A stretch of DNA of 50,882 nucleotides from positions 1 through 50,882 of the forward strand of contig JALWQH010000035.1 in the NCBI GenBank assembly GCA_027083135.1, written 5' to 3'. Both the position numbers and the translations under genes were made by a program. The notes under the pieces are model-generated. The model had not been told where the DNA came from. It was given only the letters and a program-made list of their open reading frames with translations, and ran no database searches. The stretch's first letter is position 1. Every line of letters starts with the position of its first letter. This DNA is from Desulfurococcales archaeon. GTDB taxonomy: Archaea > Thermoproteota > Thermoprotei_A > Sulfolobales > WAQK01. Below are positions 16,342 through 25,361 of the stretch, piece after piece.

Positions 16342-17160
16342 TTATAGGGATTCATCTATGATTTCCGCTATTTCTCTGTATAGTTTTGTATACCTGTAGG
16401 TTGCTGTTCTCTCCATGTTCCATTTCTCATCGCGGTATTTCTTCCTGTATAGGAGGTCTGCTATCCTTGTTTCCAGGCTTGACGGCCTGTCATTGTAGGC
16501 TTCAGCCCCATATAGCTCCTCGTATGCTGCGATGATGTGTTCTGCAAGCTCCCTCACCCCTATGCCCTCCCCAAGGATTCTGGCCAGCGTTGTGACCCTG
16601 TATTTTGCTGGTGAGACTCCTGGAGGAGGCTTTTCAGGCATTCTGAGCAGCCTGTATAGTCTTTCAATACTGGATGATACGAGGAGCGAGCCGTGGAAGA
16701 AGAGGGTGTTCCACTTGTAGCTTGCAGCAGTGCCGCTAACCTTCCTGCCGCGAACCACTATGTCGCTCTTATTCTCGATTCCCGGAGACAGGCCTAGGCT
16801 CCTCAAAGCATTAACGGCTCCTCTTATCAGGAAGCCGTAAGCCGTGTCGACAGGCCTGAACCCCCTCCCCCCAGCAAGGGTTACCGCGTAGTTCAGGTTG
16901 CCTAGATCATGGTAAACCGTCCCCCCACCAGTAAACCTGCGTACAATGGCTGTACCGCTCCTCCAAGCCTCCTCCAGGACAACATCCTCCTCCACCCGCC
17001 TGAAAAACCCTAGTACAACCGCATCCCTATTCTTCCACAGCCGCAGAGTCTCATCCTCCACACCCCCCCTAGCCCTCACCAGGAAGAACGCCTCCTCAAA
17101 TGCAAGATTATAGTAGGGGTCATCCACTGTTTCAAATAATAGTACGCGCAGCCTCCTCAC
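16342..17160 (-). CDS. lplA: lipoate-protein ligase A
   Basis: The enzyme activates lipoate with ATP and attaches it to a lysine of lipoyl domains. Family motifs are clear: RRFTGGGTVYHDLGNLNY, the catalytic-lysine segment GRKVSGTA and FFHGSLLVSS. At 272 residues it has the large catalytic domain, ending soon after the KWN motif. The small accessory domain of bacterial LplA is absent, so a separate LplB-like partner may be needed, as in Thermoplasma. It is last in the minus-strand cluster that contains a free lipoyl domain, its obvious substrate, and lies 9 bp after the AcoX-like gene. Confidence 0.9.
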   Translation of the reverse strand: MRRLRVLLFETVDDPYYNLAFEEAFFLVRARGGVEDETLRLWKNRDAVVLGFFRRVEEDVVLEEAWRSGTAIVRRFTGGGTVYHDLGNLNYAVTLAGGRGFRPVDTAYGFLIRGAVNALRSLGLSPGIENKSDIVVRGRKVSGTAASYKWNTLFFHGSLLVSSSIERLYRLLRMPEKPPPGVSPAKYRVTTLARILGEGIGVRELAEHIIAAYEELYGAEAYNDRPSSLETRIADLLYRKKYRDEKWNMERTATYRYTKLYREIAEIIDESL

Positions 17161-17169
17161 AGCCCCCCA

Positions 17170-18156
17170 TCACCCTGCACGCCGACGTATAAACACCTCC
17201 TCCTCCACAAGCCTTTTCAGCACAGAGTAGGGGTCTATTAGCAAGGGCCCCTCACCATCGATCAGAACACTTATCCTCTGATCCCTCACAGCCAGATCCC
17301 TCTCACCATCAAATGACAGTATACTGTAATCCACGTCAACCTCCTCCCTGTAGGGCAGCCTAACCACCCTGGCCTCCTCAACCCCCACCTCCCTTACAAG
17401 CCCAGGGGCGAGCAGCGCTATGGTCGTAAACCTATTGCCGAGAACTATCCTGGATGCAAGGGGCTCCCTCCTCCCAATAGGCCTTATATACCCTAATATC
17501 GATGTGAGGCCTATGCTTGTAGGCGTACCCATGGTTAGAAACAGCTCCCTCACCATGCCTGGATCCAGTATGGCCCTAGCCCCTATGAAGCCGTGGGTAG
17601 TGAGTGCAAGGTCAACAAGCCCTAGATCCTCCCCTCCCTCATAGCGGACGGCTATCCTCTTAGCCCTGTAAACCCCCCTGCACCGAGAACCCCTGGAAGC
17701 AGCATAGCCTACGGCAATACCAGCATACGTTGGATCCACCCTGTACGGAACAACATTATTCGTACCCATCGAGATCGGGAGGAACGGCACATCCCTACGC
17801 GCCTTCGCAACAGCCCTAGCCGTGCCGTCACCGCCCAGCACAAGCATAGCCCCAGCATTCTCCCTCCAAGCAATACGCGCGAACTCCGCTGAATCCCTCC
17901 AGCTACGCTCAAGCCTCATATCGGCAGCATACATTTCTACAGGGATCCTCCCCTTAAACTCGCCTATAATATACTCGCTGATACCGTCGGGATCAGGGTA
18001 GAAAACCACCTCGTCTACAGGTGTTACAGATAGTCCCTCAACAATCATCCTCAGCACCCTCACCCTCTCCCAGTTAGTAACAGTCCCCGCATACGATGAT
18101 ATACGCCTAATATCCCTGCCTGAATAAGGGTTCACCAGGACAGCTACCTTAACCAA
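17170..18156 (-). CDS. acoX: AcoX-like ATP-NAD kinase family protein
   Basis: This belongs to the ATP-NAD kinase/diacylglycerol kinase fold, COG3199 (AcoX) group. The nucleotide motif LVLGGDGTARAVAK and the downstream PISMGTNNVVP segment identify it. AcoX proteins accompany acetoin or 2-oxoacid dehydrogenase operons in bacteria; their reaction is poorly defined. The gene lies between the lipoyl-domain gene (44 bp) and lplA (9 bp), consistent with that pattern. A true NAD kinase (NadK) is encoded separately at 32327-33160, so this one is unlikely to be the housekeeping enzyme. Confidence 0.8.
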   Translation of the reverse strand: MVKVAVLVNPYSGRDIRRISSYAGTVTNWERVRVLRMIVEGLSVTPVDEVVFYPDPDGISEYIIGEFKGRIPVEMYAADMRLERSWRDSAEFARIAWRENAGAMLVLGGDGTARAVAKARRDVPFLPISMGTNNVVPYRVDPTYAGIAVGYAASRGSRCRGVYRAKRIAVRYEGGEDLGLVDLALTTHGFIGARAILDPGMVRELFLTMGTPTSIGLTSILGYIRPIGRREPLASRIVLGNRFTTIALLAPGLVREVGVEEARVVRLPYREEVDVDYSILSFDGERDLAVRDQRISVLIDGEGPLLIDPYSVLKRLVEEEVFIRRRAG

Positions 18157-18200
18157 GGCTACAGCACACCCAGCCCGAAGAATAAAAATAAAGGCTTAGA

Positions 18201-18452
18201 TTACGATTGTCCTTCAGCCTCCTCTATCTCAGCTATAGGGTCTCCGGGCACCACCTGGGAGTTCTTAGGCTTAATAATCCGCTTCACAATGCCTGTCGTG
18301 GGGGAGGGCACCTCCACTGTAACCTTTGATGCAAGCACCTGGCATAGATTATCACCCTTCCTCACAGTATCACCCTCCCTCACATACCACATGGTTATGG
18401 TTCCCTCCCCATACGTGTCGTAGTCCCACAGCCTAGGCATCTTCACTATCAA
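18201..18452 (-). CDS. free-standing lipoyl-domain protein
   Basis: The whole 83-residue protein is one lipoyl/biotinyl domain: MPRLWDYDTYGEGTI, the YVREGDTVRKGD turn, Lys43 in VLASKVTVEVPSP as the attachment site, and GIVKRIIKPKNSQVVPGD. Usually this domain is the N-terminal part of E2. Here it is a separate gene 16 bp after E1, while the E2 gene at 21695 lacks it. It presumably shuttles acyl groups from E1 to the E2 core after lipoylation by the nearby LplA. A glycine-cleavage H protein would be longer, and a biotin carrier would show MKM. Confidence 0.9.
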   Translation of the reverse strand: MIVKMPRLWDYDTYGEGTITMWYVREGDTVRKGDNLCQVLASKVTVEVPSPTTGIVKRIIKPKNSQVVPGDPIAEIEEAEGQS

Positions 18453-18468
18453 CCCACATGCACCCCGC

Positions 18469-20505
18469 CTACCTGCCCATCATCCCCCTAACAGCATCAA
18501 CAATCTTATCCGCGTTAGGCAGGACATACTGCTCCAGGGGCCTACTATACGGTACAGGCACATCAGGATATGCGATCCTCCTGGGAGGAGCCTCCAGCTT
18601 GCCGAGGATCCTCTCCGCAACCGATGCTATAACCTCGCTTGTCAGCCCGAAGCTCCTATAATCCTCGTCGACTACTAGCAGCCTACCCGTCTTCTCAACA
18701 GACTTAACAATAGTGTCAACATCTAGGGGTTTAATCGTCCTCACATCAATGACCTCCGCATCTATACCCATCTCCCCAAGCTTATCCGCAGCGGCTAACG
18801 CGTGGTGCACAGTCATGGCTGCGCCGACAATTGTTACATCGCTTCCCTCCCTGAGGATCCTGGCCTTACCTATGGGCACTATGTAAGGCTCCTCGGGAAC
18901 CTCTGTGACAGCTGTCTCAGGGTAAGGCATCCATGGAAGCCCCATCAACCCCTTATGGAACATGTAGATCACAGGGTTATCCTCCCTTATGCTGGCTATC
19001 ATGAGGCCCTTAGCATCGAAGGAGTCTGAGGGAGCGACAACCTTTAAGCCTGGGAGGTGGGCGAAGGTTGCGAACAACACCTGGCTATGCTGGGCTGCAT
19101 CAGAATACCCCCCGCCAATAGCCGTTGTAACAACTATGGGCATCTTCACCTGCCCGCCAGACATGTAGTAGTTCTTAGCCATATGGTTCATTATAGGGTC
19201 AAGTGTTACTCCTAGGAAATCCGCGAACATCAGCTCAACTATTGGCCTCATACCCGCCGCAGCAGCGCCTACTGCCGCGCCTATGAATCCAGCCTCGCTG
19301 ATAGGAGTATCCCTCACCCTCTCACCGCCGAACTTCTTATACAACCCATAGGTTGCGCCGAATATCCCCCCATAGACGCCTACATCCTCCCCCATGACGA
19401 ATACGCTTGGATCCCTCTCCATCTCCTGCGCTATGGCCTCAGCAATGGCCTGGTACATGGGCATCCTCCTACCCTTAGCTTCCTCGAGGACAGGTAGGCC
19501 TGTCTCAGGGAACGGGGCGTAGACGTCTCTAAGGGCTTCCTCAACACTGGGGTAGGGGCTATTCTTAGCGAACTCTACAGCCTCCTGCACCTCCCTCCTA
19601 GCATCATCTGCAAGCTTCTTATCCAGCTCCTCGTCAAGCCACCCCTTATCCATCAATAGGCTTCTAAACCTCTTAATAGGATCCTTCCTCCTAATCTCCT
19701 CGATCTCCTCCTTAGGCCTGTAGACCTGTGGATCACCCTCGAAGTGTCCGTAGAGCCTATAGGTCTCAATCTCGATGAGGGTCGGCCCCTCCCCGCGGCG
19801 GGCCCTCTCAACAGCCTCCCCCGTAGCCTCATACATTGCTACAACATCGTTGTCTGGCACGAAGACGCCGGGTATATTGTAGGCTACAGCCCTATCAGAG
19901 TTCCTTGCAACAGCTGTGGAATACTTCTTGGGTACAGATATAGCCCACCGATTATCCTCCACTATGAATACTACTGGAAGCTTCCATATGGATGCAAGGT
20001 TCAACGCCTCGTGGAACTGGCCCTGATTAGCAGCGCCGTCACCCCCGTAAGCCACGGCTACATTATCCCTGCCTAGAAGCTTGAAAGCCAGGCCTGCTCC
20101 AACAGCCTGGGGGAACGCTGCGCCTACTATGCCGCTGCACCCGAAGCCTGCCTCCCTGCTGAACAGGTGCATGTGGCCTCCCTTACCCTTACCGAGGCCT
20201 GTAGCCTTACCCATAATCTCCGCCGCCATTTTCTTCAAGTCAACGCCCTTAGCTATCGCTGTGTGATGAGCCCTATGAGTGCCGAACACCATGTCACCCT
20301 TCCTTAAATGAGCGACAATCCACACGGCTGCAGGCTCCTGGCCAGCCGCCAAATGCATCTCGCCTGGAATAGGGCCTGCAGCAATATTGAATACAGGCTT
20401 CTTACCCTCATAGTATAATCCCCTTATAGTATCCTCGAAGAACCTTATCTTCAACATGGTATAATACATCTTTAAAGCCGTATCCCTATCCAAAGGCTTA
20501 GGCAA
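18469..20505 (-). CDS. 2-oxoacid/acetoin dehydrogenase E1, alpha-beta fusion
   Basis: This is a thiamine-diphosphate-dependent E1 in one 678-residue chain. Residues 1 to about 330 are the alpha subunit (TPP motif GDGAANQG at 155-162; KGKGGHMH phosphate loop). The beta subunit begins near 347 (MPMYQAIAEAIAQEM; FVMGEDVGVYGG; DTPISEAGFIGAAVG) and runs to the end with the C-terminal VVDEDYRSFG transketolase-type domain. The start is TTG 20505 behind GAGGGGTGAG. Neighbours (AcoX-like, lipoyl domain, LplA, E2) suggest an acetoin- or branched-chain-type complex; the substrate cannot be read from sequence. Confidence 0.93.
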   Translation of the reverse strand: MPKPLDRDTALKMYYTMLKIRFFEDTIRGLYYEGKKPVFNIAAGPIPGEMHLAAGQEPAAVWIVAHLRKGDMVFGTHRAHHTAIAKGVDLKKMAAEIMGKATGLGKGKGGHMHLFSREAGFGCSGIVGAAFPQAVGAGLAFKLLGRDNVAVAYGGDGAANQGQFHEALNLASIWKLPVVFIVEDNRWAISVPKKYSTAVARNSDRAVAYNIPGVFVPDNDVVAMYEATGEAVERARRGEGPTLIEIETYRLYGHFEGDPQVYRPKEEIEEIRRKDPIKRFRSLLMDKGWLDEELDKKLADDARREVQEAVEFAKNSPYPSVEEALRDVYAPFPETGLPVLEEAKGRRMPMYQAIAEAIAQEMERDPSVFVMGEDVGVYGGIFGATYGLYKKFGGERVRDTPISEAGFIGAAVGAAAAGMRPIVELMFADFLGVTLDPIMNHMAKNYYMSGGQVKMPIVVTTAIGGGYSDAAQHSQVLFATFAHLPGLKVVAPSDSFDAKGLMIASIREDNPVIYMFHKGLMGLPWMPYPETAVTEVPEEPYIVPIGKARILREGSDVTIVGAAMTVHHALAAADKLGEMGIDAEVIDVRTIKPLDVDTIVKSVEKTGRLLVVDEDYRSFGLTSEVIASVAERILGKLEAPPRRIAYPDVPVPYSRPLEQYVLPNADKIVDAVRGMMGR

Positions 20506-20540
20506 AACTCACCCCTCTATACATAGCTATACTCCCACCC

Positions 20541-20632
20541 TAAGTATTAACCTTTACGTTATACACACATGTTTTATTACATGTTGAGTTATGTTTAACA
20601 ATATTATAGGTATATTATATATTATGTTAAAT
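20541..20632 (-). promoter_or_regulatory. E1 operon promoter with repeated ATGTT motifs
   Basis: This is an unusually AT-rich region in a GC-rich window. TTAATACTTA (minus strand, 20541-20550) can serve as the E1 TATA box. Upstream on the plus strand are ACATGTT at 20567 and 20579, TTATGTTTAAC at 20589 and TTATGTTAA at 20622. The first three are spaced 12 and 10 bp apart, about one helical turn. A related TATGTTAACGTT lies upstream of the DUF169 gene. Confidence 0.45.
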
Positions 20633-20701
20633 AATGTGGAAAGCCTGCTGTAAAGCCATATACTGTAAATAAATGGGGGTTAAGGCACATGTGCCCTGAC
20701 A

Positions 20702-21454
20702 CTACTGCCGGGGATTCCTGGCTATCAGGTATGTTAGCGGGTGTCCTGGCAGGAGGGATGATAGCAATGCCTGGCTGATTGGAGGCGGATACCTGAATCC
20801 AATGGCTCTCAGCCTGCTAAGAGCCACCGCCATATGGTCGGCCTTCATGCCCAGCCACAGCTCATCATCCTGGACGTCGGCGATAGCCCTAGCCCCACCG
20901 CACGGTATGGTGAGCCACGGTGATCTACCCTGCATGAGCGCTGCAACTATCTCGCATGCCGCATGCCCGTTGAAATCTGACCTAGCCTTACGGCCTGTTG
21001 CATCAAAGTATCCCATGAGCAGCAAGTACGCCTGAGCTGAGTTCACGAGAAGTATGATTCCATCAGGGTCGAGGCCCATGCTCTTAAACACCTTTAACGG
21101 GGCGAACAGCGCTGACCTATACTCCCCCATGGGGAGGGTATGAGTATTTTCAACAAGCCTCCTAAAAGCCTCCTCAGTGTAGCCGAAACCCCTAACCCAC
21201 CTCTCCGCGAGATCCCTGGGAGGAGCCTTGAAGCCGAGTATGTAGCTGCCAATAACGCAGGAATCAATGTTCTCAGCCTTAACGCCGATGCTCCTGCCAT
21301 ATATTGCTGAGAGCCTTATGACCTGGCATAAGGCTAGATTCCTATCCATGTATGGTAGATCAGCAGTCTCCCTGAACATCTTAAAGCCCACGGGCTCTCC
21401 CCTAGGCTTCACAGCCTCGTTGATCTCCCTGTGAAGAAGCTCGTAGTCAACCAT
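20702..21454 (-). CDS. DUF169 family protein
   Basis: The 250-residue protein matches the archaeal/bacterial DUF169 (COG2043) pattern: [12 protein letters not shown] near the N-terminus, a central [14 protein letters not shown], and a C-terminal [37 protein letters not shown]. Conserved Cys and Asp residues in that last block suggest a bound ligand or metal, but the function is unknown. The start is ATG 21454 with GAGAGGG upstream and a TATA-like TTTTAATAAC at 21496-21505. It lies between the divergently transcribed E1 operon and E2 gene, so a link with the dehydrogenase is plausible but inferred only from position. Confidence 0.82.
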   Translation of the reverse strand: MVDYELLHREINEAVKPRGEPVGFKMFRETADLPYMDRNLALCQVIRLSAIYGRSIGVKAENIDSCVIGSYILGFKAPPRDLAERWVRGFGYTEEAFRRLVENTHTLPMGEYRSALFAPLKVFKSMGLDPDGIILLVNSAQAYLLLMGYFDATGRKARSDFNGHAACEIVAALMQGRSPWLTIPCGGARAIADVQDDELWLGMKADHMAVALSRLRAIGFRYPPPISQALLSSLLPGHPLTYLIARNPRQ

Positions 21455-21694
21455 GCCGCATCCCTCTCACTATTATTTACACTATATGTTAACGTTATTA
21501 AAACAACCTCCAGCATAGCTGCAGTGAATAATATTGTTCATATGGTTGGTGTGGCAGGCATCCTCTAGGCGTTGCGGAGCCTCACCTCGGACTAGGAGAC
21601 AGCGTGCGGCGCGGAAATACTGTGATACAGGGTGACTAGGAATAGAGAAGTGTCTATAGGGAGGCTGCAATATAGATTAAGGTGAGGAGGTAGA

Positions 21695-22537
21695 ATGGGG
21701 GAGGAGGTTAAGGCTTCAAGCGAGGCGCGTATTCTTGCAGAGCAATATGAAGTCGACTTGAAGAGAATTAAGGGGAGCGGGCCACAGGGAGAGATCACAG
21801 TGCAGGATGTTGAGAAATACATTAAGGAGCATTTCTTCCCGAAGGTGAAGGAGAGAAAGCCTCTCCGCGGGATCCGGAGGATTATTGCATCGAGGCTTAG
21901 CAAGAGCTACAGGGAGGCAGTGCATGTAACAATTAATATGGAGGTCTTAATGAATAGGCTTATAGAGTTCAGGGAGAGGATTGCAGGGAGGCTTGGATAC
22001 AAGCCGAGCTACACCATACTGCTCGCGAAATGCGTTGCAAAGGCGCTACGAGAACACATAGATGTGAACGCCGCCCTGGAGAACGATGAGATCATTGTCT
22101 ACGATACAATAAACATAAATATAGCTGTGGACACGCCCTTCGGGCTCATAACACCAGTGCTGAGAAGAGTAGATGAGAAGAGCCTGGAGGAACTAGTAAG
22201 AGAGTACAACGATATTGTCGGGAGAACTAGGAGAGGATTGCTGAAGGAGAAAGATGTTGCAGGAGGCACATTCACCATAACTAATCTCGGAATGCTGGGC
22301 GTAGACTCCTTCACACCCATAATCAACCCACCCCAGATAGCCGTTCTAGGAGTAAACAGGATGACTAGGAAGCCATACGTTGATGATGAGAAAGGGGAGA
22401 TAAAGATAGGCATCTTCATGAACCTATCACTAACATTTGACCACCGAGCAATAGATGGAGCACCCGCCGCCAGGTTCCTCCAGAAAGTAAAATACTATCT
22501 CGAGCACCCTGAGGAAATCAGTTGGACCGCTAAGTAA
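21695..22537 (+). CDS. 2-oxoacid dehydrogenase E2 acyltransferase without lipoyl domain
   Basis: Residues about 5-45 form a peripheral-subunit-binding domain (ARILAEQYEVDLKRIKGSG). The rest is the acyltransferase core, with TFTITNLGMLGVDSF and the catalytic FDHRAIDGA (His near 250). A normal E2 carries one to three lipoyl domains before this point; here translation starts directly at the binding domain from ATG 21695, behind a perfect GGTGAGGAGG. The missing domain is probably the 83-residue protein at 18201-18452. It is transcribed opposite to E1. Confidence 0.93.
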   Translation: MGEEVKASSEARILAEQYEVDLKRIKGSGPQGEITVQDVEKYIKEHFFPKVKERKPLRGIRRIIASRLSKSYREAVHVTINMEVLMNRLIEFRERIAGRLGYKPSYTILLAKCVAKALREHIDVNAALENDEIIVYDTININIAVDTPFGLITPVLRRVDEKSLEELVREYNDIVGRTRRGLLKEKDVAGGTFTITNLGMLGVDSFTPIINPPQIAVLGVNRMTRKPYVDDEKGEIKIGIFMNLSLTFDHRAIDGAPAARFLQKVKYYLEHPEEISWTAK

Positions 22538-22619
22538 CTAGATACTCAGCGGAACATAGAGCTGAGAAGAACTGATGCAAAACCTCATAGCTGTCTGTGA
22601 ATTATAATTAGAGCTGTGA

Positions 22620-22769
22620 GCTGGAATCAGCAGTAAAGATGAAGATATTGATAGCCTGCTTAAGGCATTCCAAAGATCTTCAGGAACAGCTAGAATTGAG
22701 TTTCTAACAGTGCAGGCTTACCATGCTCCTGGCATCCGGGGGTTCCCTACATATATTGTGCTATGCTAG
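22620..22769 (+). pseudogene. 49-codon open stretch without a start, possible gene remnant
   Basis: After TGA at 22617 a frame runs 49 codons to TAG at 22767. Its composition looks like protein (RIEFLTVQAYHAPGIRGF), but there is no ATG, GTG or TTG before codon 31. It lies in the 255-bp gap between E2 and the convergent surface-protein gene. It may be a decayed C-terminus. I do not recognise it and see nothing else in this gap. Confidence 0.2.
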
Positions 22770-22792
22770 AATTGTGTGGAAAAATGAGGGGT

Positions 22793-24469
22793 TTAGTGTT
22801 TTCTATGCTTATAGGCTGCTAGTATTGTTGCTAGTAGTAGTAGTGTTGTGGCTGCTGCTGGGATGAGTGGCTGTGTGGCTGCGGGTTTGGGGAGGCTGAG
22901 TGCTCCCCCCACGGGCGTCGCATTGACTGCTGCTACTAGTACTGGGTCGTCTCCGGCCTGGTATTCGTCTTGGGTTAGGTTTGCCTTTAGGGTGCCTGTG
23001 GCTGGATCATAGCTCTGCTCGCCTAGGGGCTTGTAGCTGCCACTAGAAGCATCATAGTATAGGAGGATGGGTGTGGCTGTGCCTGAAACATTTATCTCGA
23101 CGTGGATGGGCCATACAGTACTATTAGGATTGCTTAGATGGATGACGTAATAGTAGCTTGAAGCCCTGTAGGATGATTGGAGGCTGGTGTTACCCGTAGG
23201 CTCGGCATCAAAGGCTGCCAAGTATACGTACAGGTAGCCTGAAGCAGACGCGTTGAACTCGGCTCCACCCACCTGGACAGTGAACAAAGCGTTATAGTAG
23301 CCTCCATTAGCCTGATCCACTGGGACGGCGTCATAGCCCCCCAAGCCAACAGTGTAGAAAACCCTGGCATGCCATAATGAAGCCCAAGGCTGAAGCAGGA
23401 AGTCGCGGACATAGCTGCTATAGCCTCCAAGCCTAATAGTAAGGTTCCCGCCAGGCAGACTCCCATCCAGCCCTATGGTCGACAAGCTCAGCCCAGCCTC
23501 AACACTACTATTAACCCAGGACTCATTGTAGAATGGGCTTGAAGCCCTATACCACATCCACGAGTGGCCTGATACATTATACACGTATGCATAGGCACTC
23601 ACCCCTGGGTGGGAGCTCATGTAAACCTCATAGTCGACACCCCCATCATTATCCACATCAACATCGAGGGAGAAGGACGTGGAGTAATCCAGGCCTGGAA
23701 ACAGTGATGCATTAAACCTGCCCCTCAGATCAAGGCGGATAAACAGGGCATCATTATCAGCAGCCACATACACCCCCGTCAGATTGAAAACCTGGTAGGG
23801 ATCCCAGAAGCCGTCATCACTATCCACTGCTAGGGGATCGATGCCTGCCCAGTCGCCTGGATCACCATCCACACTAATCTCAGCGTAAGGCACAGTATAA
23901 TTCGCAAAATAATTGTGGCTGAGAGTATCAGTCGCCGCAACCCTCCCATTAACACCCTGTATCAGCACAGTATCCCCCCCAGACAGGTTCAGGGCTGCCA
24001 GAGGGATGGATACCACTACACCGCTACTATTAGCTGAAAGCCACTCAGCGTGAGCCTCCATGCCCTCATAGAAGCCCGTGCTATTGAAGAACTGTAAGTA
24101 CAGCCCCCCACCCCCATCAGCCGAGCGGTACGCCTCAACCTCCACCTCCCAGCCGCCATACGGGTATCCCCTACAACACCCAGTCTTCCTATTATTATCA
24201 AGGTCGAGGAAGAAGAACAGGCTTCTCTCCAAAGTATAGTTGACTGGACTGCCTGAAGGGAGAGGGGCAGCCCAGCCCGCAGTAATTATCAGGTGGGTCC
24301 CATTATCACTGACCCTGAAGCCCTCCAAGTCAACATAGGTGCCCGTCTCAACATCATCCTCAACCAGCAGTCCCTGAGCCCCAGCAACCATCGGGGCTGC
24401 CAGGAGAACCAGCATGAGAAACGGAAGCATAGGATACAAGCATCCATGCTTCAAGCCGAATACCTCCAT
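22793..24469 (-). CDS. exported, membrane-anchored surface protein
   Basis: The protein has an N-terminal signal peptide (about residues 10-31, LPFLMLVLLAAPMVAGAQG), a long extracellular part and a C-terminal hydrophobic anchor followed by KHRKH. The ectodomain is rich in Tyr, Ser, Gly and N-X-S/T glycosylation sites. It has two Asp/Asn-rich segments, FFFLDLDNNRKTG and SLDVDVDNDGGVDYE, that resemble calcium-binding loops in carbohydrate-binding or DOMON-like beta domains. Two similar halves are likely. The exact role, perhaps cell-surface binding, is not known. Possible TATA boxes CTATATATAG and CTTAAATATT lie upstream. The start is ATG 24469. Confidence 0.75.
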   Translation of the reverse strand: MEVFGLKHGCLYPMLPFLMLVLLAAPMVAGAQGLLVEDDVETGTYVDLEGFRVSDNGTHLIITAGWAAPLPSGSPVNYTLERSLFFFLDLDNNRKTGCCRGYPYGGWEVEVEAYRSADGGGGLYLQFFNSTGFYEGMEAHAEWLSANSSGVVVSIPLAALNLSGGDTVLIQGVNGRVAATDTLSHNYFANYTVPYAEISVDGDPGDWAGIDPLAVDSDDGFWDPYQVFNLTGVYVAADNDALFIRLDLRGRFNASLFPGLDYSTSFSLDVDVDNDGGVDYEVYMSSHPGVSAYAYVYNVSGHSWMWYRASSPFYNESWVNSSVEAGLSLSTIGLDGSLPGGNLTIRLGGYSSYVRDFLLQPWASLWHARVFYTVGLGGYDAVPVDQANGGYYNALFTVQVGGAEFNASASGYLYVYLAAFDAEPTGNTSLQSSYRASSYYYVIHLSNPNSTVWPIHVEINVSGTATPILLYYDASSGSYKPLGEQSYDPATGTLKANLTQDEYQAGDDPVLVAAVNATPVGGALSLPKPAATQPLIPAAATTLLLLATILAAYKHRKH

Positions 24470-24592
24470 AACACTATAATTACCCTATATATAGGTGAAA
24501 ATAATATTTAAGCATGGCTACGCCTGCAATGAAGGCATCGTGACATGATGTCTCGCCACCATTCCTCCAGGATTGAGGAGCAGGGCTTGCCG

Positions 24593-25360
24593 TCATAGCT
24601 TCATCAGCTTGTCTGTCCCCGCCCCCGCCTCGGCAGGTGTCTTCACCCTGTCTGCTATTATGCTGAGCCCCTCCTCTACCAGCAGGCTTCTAAGTATCTC
24701 TTTGCCCCTCATCCTATGGTCTCTCAGGCATTCTATGGGTGTTTTAAGAGCCACGCCTAGTACTTCTCCTGTAAGGTATGGTGCTACAACCCTTACTCCA
24801 AGGCATTCACCTATGATTAGCTCGGGATACCTGCCGTGGAGAGCGTATCTAGCTGTAAGCTCCTCCAATTCACGGGTATCCTTGTACACCATGAACCCGT
24901 AGCCCGCGAACACCTCGTCCCCGCCAGACCCAGTGTAGACGCATCTACATCCACCCCGCCTGGCCTCCTCCAACACTGAGTAGAATACTATGTCGTTTCT
25001 AAGCTCAATGTAGTCGTCCTCCACCCCCACGCACCTCTTAACCAAGCCGATCTTACCCTCAATATACTCGTCGTCAACCAGGACGTGGGTTACACTTAGG
25101 CCTAAAGCCCTGCCCAGATGATCAGCGTAGGGTAGATCCCTGGGCACTCCCCCCAGATACAGGGAGGTGTAGGCATGCAGCCTTAAACCCAGCCGGACTG
25201 CAAGCACAGCTATAAGCGACGTATCTACACCGCCGCTCAGAGCTATGCAGTCACACCTAGTCTCACCCAGAACCCGTACAAGCGATCTGCGGAGAAGCCA
25301 GGCCACACTGCTGCAGGGAAGCCTAAGCCTCCCCCCAACATCCCCGCCTGGAGCCTCCAC
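24593..25360 (-). CDS. asparagine-synthase-like PP-loop ATPase (no glutaminase domain)
   Basis: The PP-loop SGGVDTS near residue 43 and the downstream YTGSGGDEVFAGYGF motif place it in the AsnB C-terminal synthetase group. At 255 residues it has only the ATP-pyrophosphatase domain. The usual N-terminal glutaminase with its Cys2 is absent, so it either uses free ammonia or modifies a different substrate. The short C-terminus ends in AEAGAGTDKLMKL. It follows the Dph6-like gene by 1 bp on the same strand, giving a pair of PP-loop enzymes that may be co-transcribed. It is not a confirmed asparagine synthetase. Confidence 0.82.
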   Translation of the reverse strand: MEAPGGDVGGRLRLPCSSVAWLLRRSLVRVLGETRCDCIALSGGVDTSLIAVLAVRLGLRLHAYTSLYLGGVPRDLPYADHLGRALGLSVTHVLVDDEYIEGKIGLVKRCVGVEDDYIELRNDIVFYSVLEEARRGGCRCVYTGSGGDEVFAGYGFMVYKDTRELEELTARYALHGRYPELIIGECLGVRVVAPYLTGEVLGVALKTPIECLRDHRMRGKEILRSLLVEEGLSIIADRVKTPAEAGAGTDKLMKL

Positions 25361-25361
25361 G

